This document shows positions 10,501-22,325 of a DNA stretch of 64,000 nucleotides, in pieces. Below the pieces are notes generated by a model that made no database searches, was not told the origin of the DNA, and worked only from the letters and a program-made list of their open reading frames with translations. The translations under genes were made by a program, and so were the position numbers. Origin of the DNA: Spinacia oleracea (Eukaryota > Streptophyta > Magnoliopsida > Caryophyllales > Amaranthaceae); the NCBI RefSeq assembly GCF_020520425.1, contig NC_079489.1, positions 21,414,001 through 21,478,000 of the forward strand. Direction: 5' to 3'. Within the stretch, counting starts at the first letter, position 1. The number at the start of each line of letters is the position of its first letter.

Positions 10501-10856
10501 TGGTTGAGGTTTTGAGATTGTATCCTATCCGTTGATTTTTTGTTTTAACGTCTATATCCTTTTGATTTAGGATTTGTTGTTATTTTGCCCTTTAAAATTT
10601 ACTATGTAACTAGTTAGTGACTCGGATGATACACCGAATTTTGTTATTATTTTTGTTATTCGGTCTTTGTCCGATTGATGATTGTTTCCTTATAATATAT
10701 TATGTATTTTTTTATATAATTTGTTGCCATATTACAGATGGTCTTCTGAATATATGAGGGATTCCAGAATAATTCCTAAGTTCATATACTTTATTTTTTT
10801 TTCAAGTCTTACTTGTTTGGTATTCCGTATAAAACTTTTTTTCTAGGATTTTTTTG
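10501..10856. other. Intergenic, nothing recognised
   Basis: AT-rich DNA upstream of the P2 promoter; no ORF, repeat end or RNA gene could be supported. Confidence 0.5.
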
Positions 10857-11361
10857 TGTTTTACCACCTAAGAAAATGTCAAATTTGTGTTAAGCCACCT
10901 TAATATCTCAAACTTTTATTTTACCACCTAAAAGTAAATTAAAATATGGTTTTACCACCTTTTAATAGCAAAGTTAACTAAATCGTTATTGGACCCACTT
11001 CAACAACTGCCTTGGCATTTCCCTCATAAAATTGCACGATGTTTTTAAGCATGTTGTATAATATAAGTTTGTAATTTATTAATTTGGAGATTTAAATTGC
11101 AAAAATGGGTGGTGAGAATTAAAGAGTAAATAATAAGGTGAAAAATTGAATGAGAAGGAGGAGTACGTAAAGAAAAAATCGCATAAATTGGATAAAGAAT
11201 TGGGGGAAGCTTAATTTGTGAGCTTCACTAACGGTGTCGTTAACTTTGCCGTTAAAATGTGGTAAAATAAATTTTTTATTTTATTTTATTTAAGTGCTAA
11301 AATAAAAGTTAGAGAATTTTAGTTTATAAATCAAAAATTAGAATTTTTTAGGTGGTAAAAC
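10857..11361. mobile_element. Short inverted-repeat element (MITE-like)
   Basis: The left end gttttaccacctaagaaaat is mirrored by attttttaggtggtaaaac on the right, giving imperfect ~19-bp terminal inverted repeats about 500 bp apart. The motif 'ttttaccacc' recurs twice inside the left part. No target duplication was clear, so the superfamily (possibly Mutator-like) is uncertain. Confidence 0.5.
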
Positions 11362-11595
11362 ATAAACTTTCCTTCTTTTTTTTAATTCACTTATATATAA
11401 AAACAATAAATTTATTAAAGTATTAATTATATATTATAAATTAAATAACAAAAACATATACTTTTGGAAAAACACACAATTGTAATAGCTAAAGTAGTAC
11501 GGATTAGTGTGACAATCAATTTTTTTTTCAAGTATGGTCTGAGTAATTGAGAAAGATTAAGTAACAAATTTATAATAGGTTAATTATTATTCAAA

Positions 11596-13000
11596 CTAGT
11601 CGTCTGACCCGTGTAAGGCACGGGCTAGTCTTAGAATCTTAGATATCTTTATTTATTTTGTGTTTTTTTTAATTATTATTTGGGTGGTTTGTGAGTGATT
11701 TTTTTTTTTTTTTGTATTGTATCTACATTTAAATCCTGAACGTACGGGGAGATGCAACAACTGGAACTGATTTCTTTACCCGCTAAGACCCTCACAAATA
11801 CCAATTCTTTTTGTTAATTGGTGAAGTGCAATTGTTCAGTTATTTATCCAGGTTTGACCTCATCATCAATATTTGATGAACTCACGCTTACACAATAATA
11901 TCATTAATAGCAGTAGACTTTACTCCCCTGTAATTCTTCATCTGAATTTTTATTCCCACAGTTTACACCTACTTTTCAGGAACTATAATCTTCATTATTG
12001 AAAAAAGCACCTTTTATTTTATTAATCGTTTGTTTAAAGAACAATACCCAAGAGGGAAAAACATAACAGAAAACACATAAATCTACACCTATTAACATGG
12101 TTTTGAAATATTAAAAAGTACAGAGTAATATCCCCTTTAAAAGAAGAGCCCATGCAATGCACATGATCGTATTATGTTGGCTCATCTTTCACGAGTTCGG
12201 GTCATCTTCCGTTAGCTGGATTGGGTCTTGATTTGAAGTTGGAGTTGTGTTTGTTGTAGGTATCTCCTCTGTTGTTGTGGTGGTCCTGTTATATTAAATA
12301 GCATGTTAGTACAACATTTTATAAACAATACATGTGTAATAATGATGATGAATTTGTTTTGGTTAATTATGTGTATTTGATTTGGGTTTTGGTACGGTCA
12401 GTACCTATTGATTTTGTGTTTTTTTGTTTGGCTGACCCTCCTTTTTTTTATTTCTTTTAGTATCTCCTTCCCTTGTCGTTTTGTTGTTATTTTTTTATCT
12501 GTCTCAACATGGAAGACCTTAATAGCAGTCAGCTCTTGTATGTAGCCTTTGTTGTTGACTTTGAGCTTGAGTGTACATGTCTTCCCAACGCATTGTTGCA
12601 GTTCATTTGATTTTTTCCACGTCTTTGTCAAAAATCCCCGCAGTCATCTTTGATGTTATTTAGTTAATAATTAAGTTTAACTTAACCTTAGTATTCTTTA
12701 TTTGTTAGGTCCCAACAACTCAACTATATCCATATTACCACTTGAGATCATCCATATAAGATGGAATAGACCCTAATTTCTTACCACTTGAGGTTATGAA
12801 AAAGTACAGAACACACACTAATTTATTTGAGAATAAAGGAAAGGAAGTAGAGAAAAGGGAACACCTTTGTAGGGACTTGAATCCTCTAGAACGCCGGGTA
12901 AATGAAATAATCCCAAGAATTGAACCTGTATCCACAAACAATTTCAAAACCACTTTTAGATAGTAAAAAAAAAGGAACACTATAGCGTATCGTAATTAGG
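11596..13000 (-). mobile_element. Helitron 3' terminus on the minus strand; 5' end not found
   Basis: On the minus strand a hairpin with arms CCCGTG and CACGGG is followed by TCAGACGACTAG and then a host T, the standard Helitron 3' end. CTAG occupies 11596-11599. The right (5') limit given is arbitrary. At 12398-12631, minus strand, a 77-codon ORF contains 'GKTCTLKLKVNNKG'. It faintly resembles the OB-fold of RPA-like proteins that plant Helitrons often carry; that resemblance is weak. Confidence 0.5.
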
Positions 13001-13690
13001 TGGGGGGAAATCATATTTGATTGTACTCCTACCCTCCAAATGGAAGGTACAACTTCATAATATAAAAGGTAAATGCAATATTACATTTAAAATAGTTAAT
13101 CAATTTTGGTTTTGCTGATCAGGGAGGGGGTTTATGCAACAATGTCACAACTTGCATCGAACACAAGTACACTCATTTAGGTTCACCCTGGAAAATGGAC
13201 AAACAGATTGCCTTTTTCCGGAATTCTAGACAACAACCCAATGTCAATAACCCAATGTGGAATACGGGTTTCACCATTTCTTATATGATGGATTATTTTC
13301 CATACTTTGTGTTAAGCTTGAACTAACTTCACATTGTTGTTTTTATAGATTTCTATAACTGGAACAGAGTAAAAAATTGATACTGTGATGGCGCTTCGGT
13401 CACAGGAAACGTGAAGGTGTTGATCATAAAAATAACTACCTTATATGAATGTGTATGTGTATGTGTATGTGTTAGTAATATTTCTTTAGTTTTTGCTTTC
13501 ATTTATGTGTATGTGTTAGTAATATTTTACCTTATGGGGCCAACTACTATAAAACAAAGTGGTATACTTCACGCATACTCGTTCTCAGTTTCCTAAGAAC
13601 GATGTCCCCAATGGCATATAACTGAGGTGTAAGAGAGAAACCGTAGGCTCCTCTCTTGCTCTCTTATTTCAAAGTGATGAGAATCGCAAC
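13001..13690. other. Intergenic, with TGTGTA microsatellite
   Basis: No gene is recognised. A short (TGTATG)n run lies at 13449-13472, and part of it is repeated at about 13505-13520. Confidence 0.4.
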
Positions 13691-13696
13691 AACAGT

Positions 13697-15425
13697 CTTT
13701 TTTTCATATTGTTCACCAAATTACCCCTATTATGATTTTCCGTTAGTCCTCCGTTAAGTCATATTTATAATTCACCAAATACACCTATTTGTAAACTTAT
13801 TGCACAATATACCCAATTTAAATTCTTAAATTCTTCGATACTCAGAGAAAACATTCCTACTGAAGGATTGAGAGTAGAACTCACTCTTGTAGCTGTGGAT
13901 GTTGGTGGAAGAGAACCATCTATTGTAGATGGTGGAGTTAGAGTTGGATTTCCATCCGAGATTGGAGCCAAGGCTGGTGTGTCAAATGTAGGAATTGTAC
14001 CCGTTGTATAGTTAAGCAACATTTTTTTGCTTTACTTAATTGTGGCAATCATCCCCACCGCTTGTGAGTGGTGGCTGTTAAGTGTGGCAAGGTTTATGCA
14101 ATTATTTTGAAATGCATATGGAATTTGTTCTTTAAAAAAATTGTTGCAGTGGGAAATCAAGCATGTGATTTCTCCCAAATCTTGACGGAGTTCAATTTGG
14201 TGGTTTATGATACGATTTAGTTTTGCTCCTTTTTACAGATGCTGATACGTGCATCAGAACACAACCAAGAATATTTGATAGATTGCAAATGCAAGCGGGT
14301 CATGAAAGTACTAGCGGCAATGAATCAGATGAACTGTCACTCGATGAGAGGTCTCAGTTTTATTTTCATGATCCAAGTCCTGCATCCGAGAGTTTCTAAA
14401 TGGCAGTTGAAAGTGAAAAGTAATGTTCACAATATCAACAAGAGACCTGTAGAAAACAGATTCACTTCTGGAATCTATCACTAAAAGGAAGGAAAAATAG
14501 ACAAAATCAAATTACATGTTTTACAGAAATTGAATTAAAATTTCCACAAAAATTCATCTCAAATTAACACAACCAAAAATTCTCCATTCTCAAAAACTAG
14601 AAACTTCAAATTTCCAATAATCCCACCAATCTCAATGAATATATAAAATAACAAAAGCAATTTGCATCTCAAATACCCGGGTAAAACGGGTACTCTTTCT
14701 GAGTCTCTGTGTATGCAGAATTCTCTTGACCCGAAAGAAGTGAAGGTTAAGATAAGTCATTTGTGATAGAGGAAGAAATCTGAGGGTTGCAAAGGGGGTG
14801 GTTGTGCAGAAAGCTGCTGGTGTTGGGATGATTCTTGCAAACTGAGCTTCTAACGGTGAGGGACTAGTAGGAGATGCTGATCACTTAATTAATCCCAGCC
14901 GTTGGTGTTGGATCCAACAAAGGAGATTTTATTAAATCATATGCTTCCTCTTCACGGTCACCGACGACGACAATTAACTTTAAAGGAACCATTGTTGGAA
15001 TTGAACTAGCGTCGGTGGCGGCGTCATTTTCAGGGAGGGGACCCAATGGATTAAACCCCGGAGATATTGAAACCCGATTTGATTGCACCGGGGGTTAATA
15101 TTCTCGCAGAAAATTTGAAGATCCACCCAGATTTTGTAGCGTTTGAGTAGAATTCAAGGAGGAAGAACATGGGAGATGAGAGAGAAAGAGAAGAAGATGA
15201 TAAAAAAAAAAATTGGGGATTTTTTTTGGGGTTTTTCATCCTTAATCGCACCAAATACAAAATAAGGGTAAAATGGTAAAACACAGCTAACGGCAGACTA
15301 ACGTCTGTTAAGTATAGGTGCATTTAATGAACAGTACAGATAAATAGGGGTATACTATGTATTTTGAAACACGCAGGGGTATTTGGTGAATTTCGTGAAA
15401 CCTCAGGGGCATTTTATGAAAAAAC
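13697..15425. mobile_element. Possible Mutator-like non-autonomous element
   Basis: The left end (ttttttcatattgttcaccaa, then attacccct) and the inverted right end (gttttttcataaaatgccc ... caccaaatacccct) share long imperfect inverted similarity around 'caccaaatacccct'. 'ccgttag...' motifs lie just inside each end. The interior holds small anonymous ORFs only (for example 13765-14022 and 14885-15088, both minus). No target duplication was identified. Confidence 0.4.
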
Positions 15426-15726
15426 CGTATAATTTAAGTGGATGTAAATAGTAAAATTTTGAAAGAAAAACTACAAAATTTTCAAATTTTATAAAAGAAA
15501 AAAAAACATTGTAAGTGGAGTATCTTCTTTCCTGTAAGTTATTTCCGCATTGGAATATGCGTACAAGGTATGAAAACTTTTAACGTAATTGTCTACTATT
15601 ATTATGTAAGATCTTGTTAGATTGATCACAGACTCTAAAAAATTTAAAAATACAGAATTAAATATATGAGTGATTAAAATATTACATTGAAATCTACGGA
15701 GTATACGAATAGTAACTAACTATTGA

Positions 15727-16133
15727 GCTCGTTCAAAGAACGGTCGATTATATAGTGGTTATTTAGTCTATCTTTTTAAGTTCTAATTTTATTGAGCTTG
15801 TGATTTTATAGAGAATATATGATCTAAATAGAGGTAAATTTTGAAATTTGAAAGTATACATAAATTAAATAGTGCATTAATATTGAGTGTTAATCGGGGA
15901 TATGGAGTGGGAAATGTTGAATGAATAGATTGGTAAATTGATGTTGTATGAGGAAGATGGAGTGAAAGAGGCGATTGTAGTTGTATAATATATTAAACAA
16001 CCAAGAAAAAATAAAATAATAAACCAAATTAATGGTGGAAATAATGAATAACACGTGTCATCTAATCAAATGTGTTGACACGTACATCGGTACATATCAT
16101 CTAATCAAATGTGATTTTCCCAAATATAGACTA
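15727..16133 (-). mobile_element. Short Helitron-like repeat, copy 1
   Basis: About 400 bp matches 49818-50197 throughout, including the end hairpin (CGTTC / GAACG in + orientation) and the distal 'tatagactag'. In this copy the CTAG end is degraded. The arm-B breakpoint of the P2 duplication lies exactly at its right edge. Part of its sequence also appears rearranged at 19366-19438. Confidence 0.55.
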
Positions 16134-17653
16134 GCTTTGGGCGGTAAAGCTTCCCCTGCTGCCGATGATGTCAAGAAAATTCTTGAATCAGTTATTTTCT
16201 CTCGTCCTTTTTTCATAATGGTAGCCAGATTTGATGGAGATACATAAAATATTTGTCTTGTTCGATTATGTAAGCTAATAGATCCGATCATTATGTTAAT
16301 GTCTTGTGTTGGGTGATAATATGAGTTGGGTGATAATATGAGATGGATTTAAGTCATTGATACGGAATGAAGTTGCTGGAATTGATTAGGTTTTGGCGTA
16401 TTTGTATATCATATTTTGATTATGATAGATTCATATCTATTGATTCAAGGATGAATTTGAGGGTTAATCTCGTCTTTGTTACACATGAATGCATATTTAA
16501 GTAGTTATATGTTAGAGTGTATTATGAAGTTCAGGCGTTTCGACGGAGCATCAAATTTTAGCCGTGAGTTATTTGTTGTTGCGCTTGCTATTTATTGAAA
16601 TTATAGTTGTCAATAGTTAGATGTTGCACAGATACCAATTGGTAGTGCGTCAGTGCGTGAATAGTTATTGGAGTTGCCCTATAATTTGTTGTATGGTATA
16701 CTTTTGCAGTATGCTTTGTAGTTGGTAGGTTGAGTTTGTTGGAGGATTAAATTGGTTTTCATATGAATTTTGATGACTCTAGTTGATTTTAATTAAACAA
16801 CACCTAATTGTTTATCTTAATTAGGGTGAATTGGTGCACTCTTAAAATGTGTAATGGATTATGTTGCTGGTGTAACTGCGGTGTTGTGTCAGGGATACTT
16901 TCTACCTTAATTTTATTCACAGTAGAATACAAGGGATAATTAACGAGTGGAATTTGTTCCGAGCTTCAATCCGGAATGAAACTGCAAAGTGGGGTTGTAG
17001 AGGGAATGGGACTGTTCTTTCCTATTCTCAAAGGAGTAAACTAGACCACCTAAACTTATGGAGTATTACATAACTAATTAACATGAAAATAAAGCCTTGG
17101 CAGTTGGCCCTGTTGTGTCTGGGAAAAGGAAGTGTCTTAATGAAGAACGACTGAGGATTCTTTCTTGCATTAGATGCCAAATATAGCTTAACTCGTGTTC
17201 CTTTGCGTTGGTCTATGTGTTTTTGTTTAAGCCTGGTGATATTACTGCTGTATTGATTATCCTGTAACTTAACTTTGTATTTGTTCAATTGCAGTGGGTG
17301 TTTGAGCCTGATGAGGCCAGACTTCAGTTGTTCTTTGACCAGGTTTCTGGTAAAGACATCACAGAACTAGTTGCTGCTGGAAGAGAAAAGCTTGCCTCTG
17401 TCCCTGCTGGTGGAGGTGCAGTTGCCGTGTCAGCTGCTCCTTCAGGTGGTGCAGGTGCTGCTGCCGCAGAGGCTCCAAAGGAGGAGAAGAAGGTTGAAGA
17501 GAAAGAAGAGTCAGATGACGTAAGAACAACTCTATATCATCCTCTAAATTGTGTTTGTGTTCAGTTTTTTTTAGCTACTGAAGAGTGTTATCGTACTTTG
17601 CTCACACTTGAAATTTTTTGTTGCAGGATATGGGTTTCAGTCTCTTTGACTAA
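16134..17653 (+). pseudogene. Broken inverted copy of the P2 gene
   Basis: Coding exon 1 starts 30 nt into the P2 reading frame (16134-16191), so the start codon and promoter are missing. Its donor GGTATTTT has become GTTATTTT. Exon 2 (17295-17519) carries one extra T near its start (GGTGTTTGAG instead of GGTGTTGAG), which shifts the frame. The terminal exon (about 17627-17653) is intact. Introns are retained, so this is a DNA-level duplicate, not a retrocopy. It lacks the hAT element found in the parent's intron. Confidence 0.92.
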
Positions 17654-18078
17654 GTGGGAAGGAGCTGATGTTTACAGCAAGTCTTTGCATTTTAAATATA
17701 GCTCAAGTTTTGTTTGCTATTTGGAAATGTTCTAGATTTATTTTGAGATTTTAAGTTTCTTTTTAGCTAATCAGTGACTGAGGCATTGGCAGACAATTAG
17801 TTATATTGAATTATGTGTTAAAATGCATAATTGCATCTTGTTTTAACCTCAAGTCCTTTTTTCATGAATCCTTCTTAATGGATAAAATCAGATTTATTTA
17901 CAAGATGATGGGTGCTTGATCATTTCAAGTGTTTTGTTTTACTAGTTATGAACAATCAATAGTCCTGCATATCGTATCGTTTCTACCTGTGTAAAACTAG
18001 ACTTTTACAATGCTGCAAATTTGTGAAAATGAAATTTATATTTGTTTGGAGAGAAAGGAGTGTGAACAATGTATGTGT
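16134..18078 (+). repeat. Inverted duplication, arm B
   Basis: The reverse complement of 7456-10228. Relative to arm A it lacks the hAT insertion and has about 190 extra bases at about 16520-16708, between 'gttagagtgta' and 'gtatgctttg'. Similarity stops at about 18078, next to a degenerate ~53-bp tandem pair (about 18034-18140) that leads into the eIF3a exon. Confidence 0.88.
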
Positions 18079-18153
18079 ATAGTAAACGAATTTTATTTGT
18101 GGAGAATGGAGTACGAACAACGTATGTGCCTAATAAACGAATTTTGTTCGTAG

Positions 18154-18307
18154 ACTCTGTGAAATAATCAGGAATCATTTGTCAAATCTGAATAAATACA
18201 AGGACCAACGTGACAGGCCTGATCTGACAGCTCCAGAAAGCTTGCAATTGTATCTCGACACGAGGTTTGAGCAACTAAAGATTGCCACTGAACTTGAACT
18301 TTGGCAG
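18154..18307 (+). pseudogene. Isolated exon of eIF3 subunit A
   Basis: A 154-bp exon is bounded by an acceptor (ttcgtag) and a donor (CAG before gtagga). It encodes 51 residues beginning [15 protein letters not shown] and containing [19 protein letters not shown], the well-conserved plant eIF3a segment that follows 'EFRR'. In the factor this region is part of the PCI-domain scaffold. No neighbouring eIF3a exon is present, so this is a displaced DNA-level fragment lying next to the displaced P2 copy; both were perhaps moved by the same event. Confidence 0.85.
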
Positions 18308-19365
18308 GTAGGACAATGTCCAAGCAATTTTCTGTTGCAAAGAGGTTTTGTAGCTACCAATCTCTTTAAGAATTATATGCCTCCTTTCTGACTCACGATT
18401 TCATGTGGTTAATGTTAAACATGCACATTTGCTGGTCCCTTTAAGCCTTGATGTAAATTTAGAGGTTTTAAAAAAATCATGTTGGCTTCTGTACAACATT
18501 ATTTTTACATAAAAACAAAACTTGTGCAATTTTGACTCATGTTTGGTGGTTTTATAAATTCATGAATGTCATTGCCATGTTTTCCAGATCAGTAATTAAT
18601 GATTTCTGGGTATCATCAACATTAGACCACTGCCTCTGTTGGGGCTGGTTCCAAGGGTTAGGCAACAGAGGTTCAGATGTATGCAAGAATGCAACTTTAG
18701 CCCTGCCATAATGGAGAAATTTGTGTTTATTAGGTCATTGAGCGAACTAGAATTACAATTTTATACTTCACAATGAACAAGAAGTGCATACAGTTTTATG
18801 CTGTGTTTGGGAATTCGATTAGTGGAGAAATACGTGGAAAATCAAAACTATGGAAATATGTGGAAATGCAAAATTTAAGAAATGTACTACTCCCTAGTTT
18901 ATACTTGCGTGATTATTTAATGAGGAAAACTATTGAATAGTAAAGCTTTTAACTAGCTTTCCATCGTTGGTTAGTTAAATGAAGAAAACTGTTGAAATTA
19001 ATAGGAGAATTTTAGATTTTCCTAGGTTTTTCGATTTGGAAAGGAAACTATGGAAAACTACTACGGCAACAACAACAACAACTAAGCCTTAGTCCCAAAA
19101 TGATGGGGCCGGCTATCTATGGAAAACTAAATGACTCAATTTTAACTAAAAAGATTTCCACATACTTCCACACATTTACTTTCCATAGTTTTCTCTCCTA
19201 ATAAACAAACTTGGTAAAATTGAGGAATTCTTTAATTTCTACTCTTTAACTTAGTTTTCCTCATTAATGTTAAGTTACCAAACAAACTGTGAAGGTTCAT
19301 TTTAATATGGTTGATAATAATCCAAAGAAAAAGTCTTAAAATGAACCTTCAGAGTTTGTTTGGTA
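18308..19365. other. Intergenic with SINE-like 3' end fragment
   Basis: No gene is recognised. At about 19060-19118 the run 'acaacaacaacaactaagcc', then 'ttagtcccaaaatgatgggg', resembles a sequence common in plant genomes and often assigned to SINE ends. Around 18800-19290 imperfect inverted patches (ctatggaaatatgtggaaat / ccacatacttcc) suggest a decayed MITE. Confidence 0.4.
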
Positions 19366-19438
19366 ACTATTTAATTTATGTATACTTTCAAATTTCCACC
19401 ATTAATATTGAGTGTTAATCGGGGATATGGAGTGGGAA
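19366..19438. repeat. Rearranged fragment of the 15.8-kb Helitron-like repeat
   Basis: Positions 19366-19396 are the reverse complement of 15843-15873, while 19401-19438 match 15876-15913 directly. Two adjacent parts of one repeat thus meet here with one half flipped. Confidence 0.8.
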
Positions 19439-19500
19439 TAATAATAATTATTATTATTATGATAATTAATTAAATAATAATAATTATTATTATTATTATG

Positions 19501-19550
<50 letters not shown>

Positions 19551-19552
19551 CT
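19439..19552. repeat. (TAA)n / (AAT)n microsatellite
   Basis: Interrupted, partly palindromic AAT/ATT runs are followed by a pure TAA run of about 50 bp. Tandem 'ctgatctgaacttatttttt'-type repeats follow at 19550-19690. Confidence 0.85.
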
Positions 19553-19753
19553 GATTTGATATGATCTAAACTTATTTTTTCTGATATGATCCGATCTGAA
19601 CTTATTTTTTATAATCTAATCTGATCTGAACTTATTTTTTCTGATCTGATCTGATATGAACTTATTTTTTCTGATCTGATTAAATCTGAAATAAGCTAGT
19701 AATAAATCCCTGAAATAAGGTGAACTAAACAGGGCCTTAGTAAAAAATGACAA

Positions 19754-20078
19754 CTCCCTCTGTCCCTTAATATTCGCACCGGTTTGACCGGTGCGGAGTT
19801 TAAGACATTTGAATTGACTTATTAATTTAATGGGTGTTAGTTGATAGTGGGGTATTTTTTTAATATAGTTAGTGAAAAATGTGTAAGATGTGGGGAGTGG
19901 TGAGTGGGGGTGTGAATTTTTAAATGATTTTTTGTAGGAATATGGGTGTAGGTGGGGTTAGTAAGTAAGTGTGAGAAATAATATAATATTGGTATAAATT
20001 TCCATTTATAGAAGCGGTGCAAGTATTAAGGGACGCCCCGAAAAGGAAAGCGGTGCGAGTATTAAGGGACGGAGGGAG
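19754..20078. mobile_element. Stowaway MITE
   Basis: The ends CTCCCTCTGTCCCTTAAT and ATTAAGGGACGGAGGGAG pair as terminal inverted repeats over 325 bp. A TA follows the right end; the left duplication reads AA. The interior has no coding potential, and 'gcggtgc..gtattaagggacg' occurs twice near the right end. Confidence 0.85.
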
Positions 20079-20162
20079 TATACTTTTGGAGTAAATAATA
20101 AATAGTAAATACTTCGTAGTAAATAGGAAATAACAAATAACAAATAACAAATAACAAATAAT

Positions 20163-20428
20163 ATTTCCCATGTTTCAAAAAAACTGGAACACTTTGACTA
20201 ACACATTTGACAAGATACAACTTTGACCATAATTATCTCTAATTATCTTGTTCTAAAAGAAATCTAGAATTTAATATTATGAAAGTATATATAATGAGAT
20301 CAATTCAACGAAATTTTATTTGATAACATTTTCTTTTAATAGATTAGTAAAATATATTGTCAAAGTTGGTGTATGAATAGTGGCAAAACTAAAATTTTTG
20401 TAATTTTTTTTTTGAAATGGAGGAAGTA
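20163..20428. mobile_element. Degenerate Stowaway-like MITE
   Basis: 'catgtttcaaaaaaactgga' on the left pairs imperfectly with 'tttttttttgaaatggagga' on the right, which ends at AGTA. The spacing is about 265 bp. The terminal CTCCCTCC has mutated. Confidence 0.5.
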
Positions 20429-20456
20429 TATAATAAATACTCCGTAATAAACAATA

Positions 20457-20457
<1 letters not shown>

Positions 20458-20510
<53 letters not shown>
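20458..20510. repeat. (TAA)n microsatellite, empty site for the non-LTR element
   Basis: An uninterrupted TAA run precedes the same sequence that follows the non-LTR element at 3763 (aacaagtaacaaataatata), with no element inserted. Confidence 0.85.
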
Positions 20511-20512
<2 letters not shown>

Positions 20513-22194
20513 GTAACAAATAATATATAATAATAATTAACAAGTGACAAATAACAATAACAAATACTTCGTACTCTGTAAAAATAATAAATAACAAATA
20601 CTCCATACTCCCGTAACAAATAACTAATAATGAAGTAATTCTATTATTAATAAATAAAAATAAATAACTATATTAATAAAAAAAATTAATTAATAATAAC
20701 AATAATAAAAAAATTATTAAATAATAATACTCCTACCAATAATACTAATAATAATAGTAACGATATTAATATAAATTGAATTAATTCTATTTAATTTTAC
20801 TGAACTGGACTGGATTTCCATAAAATTCAAACATAAAAGAACCGAGTTCATTCGAATTTGCATTACTTAAGTTTGTTTTTCCATTTAGTTGTCTGCGTCA
20901 ACATCTAGTTTCTTGATATTTTGATTGTGTGGTACTATTTGCTATCATTTTTTTGCGATTTATCGTTCGTATACATTGTCGTTAATATATTGGAGTTTGA
21001 TTATTCATGTTTATATTTGCAGGTAAATTGCGACATATCATTTGTATACATTGTATTTGGATATTAACTTTAAGATTGACAAAAAATTATTTTGCAGATA
21101 AATATGCAAATTTTTGTTATTTGTATAGCTAAATTGTTAGTCGTGATTTCACTTTTTTTTTTGTTATTTATTGATATTTTCATGTAATTTATTTCGTAAA
21201 CAGTTTCATGTAATTGACTATTTCATTATACACACCGTAAATAATTTCATGTGCTCCGTAATATGTTTATTGTAAACTACAAAATATTACTTAATAAATG
21301 AGTTAGATCCGTTATATTATCATATATTACTGGACTTATTAATCTATTTTATTTGAAAAGAACTTATTTGTTTGAAATAAAATTATTTATTTGTGAACAT
21401 AGCGCAAAGACATTTCTTCACTCCAATGACACCTAGTGTTACCTGACAGGAATTTGGAAACACATCTGGGTTCATTGAGAATGGTACATTTTCAAAGGTT
21501 TCTGCAACCAAATGTATGTATCCATTTGCGACCAATACCGTCAACAAAATGAAATGATTTACACCAACATAATAAAAGACGTTTGTGAAAACGTATATGT
21601 GTCACGTAAACTCCCTCCGTATTACAGGATCGAATATCAAACCTCATGGATTAAAAGTTTCGCTACCTACCATCTCAACTAGCTACAATGTTTGTCATAA
21701 TTTCACATATAAATGTAAAATACAATCTTTTAAAATTGGGCACATTTTTAGAAAACTAGTTGTTGGAACGTGCGCTAGCGCGCACGTTCCCCCAAGATAT
21801 AAAATGCTATCTCCCATAACACACTATACAAATCACAAGCCAAATTACTCTATAGAAATAGTTGAAGACATGAATATAGTACTCCGAAGATGATAATAAA
21901 CATGACTAATTATTTGATGTAGTTTACATATATAGAATTCATGGCTAAGCATAAAAAATTTACATGGCTAAGTTTAGAAAAATTAAAAAAGACCGGCCTA
22001 ATAGGAGAAAGGAGAAATAACAGTCATGATAGTTCCTCGGCTAACTTTGTGGCAACATACGACTCTGCAAAAAAAGATTCATGGTTACTTAGTTGATCAA
22101 TGATGAAGCAAGAAATATGTCTATCCTGCAGTTATTGATTGATTGTACACATACTACTGTCATACTCAATCACCTGATATATAAGGCTTTGTAG

Positions 22195-22325
22195 AGCTGT
22201 TGCTGTTGCAATTGCAATTTCAGCTAATATTGCAGACGAATCAACAACTGCGCAAGTCAAGTCAAAATCTGAAAATAGCACGAGATGCCAATCTTCAGGA
22301 TTAAGCTCTTTCCACAAGGGAGCCA
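22195..22325 (-). pseudogene. Captured TH2 (thiamine monophosphate phosphatase) fragment
   Basis: On the minus strand the frame reads 'LVLFSDFDLTCAVVDSSAI', then LAEIAI. This matches the start of the HAD phosphatase part of the plant bifunctional TenA/HAD protein TH2, including the DFDLT nucleophile motif. Only about 40 codons remain, and the sequence after them is unrelated. It lies nearest the Helitron 3' end. Confidence 0.75.

Noticed and set aside
17289-17735. A 148-codon plus-strand ORF as a functional P2-like protein
   Set aside because: It begins in intron sequence, uses an intron as coding and lacks the P2 N-terminus; the locus is a displaced pseudogene copy.
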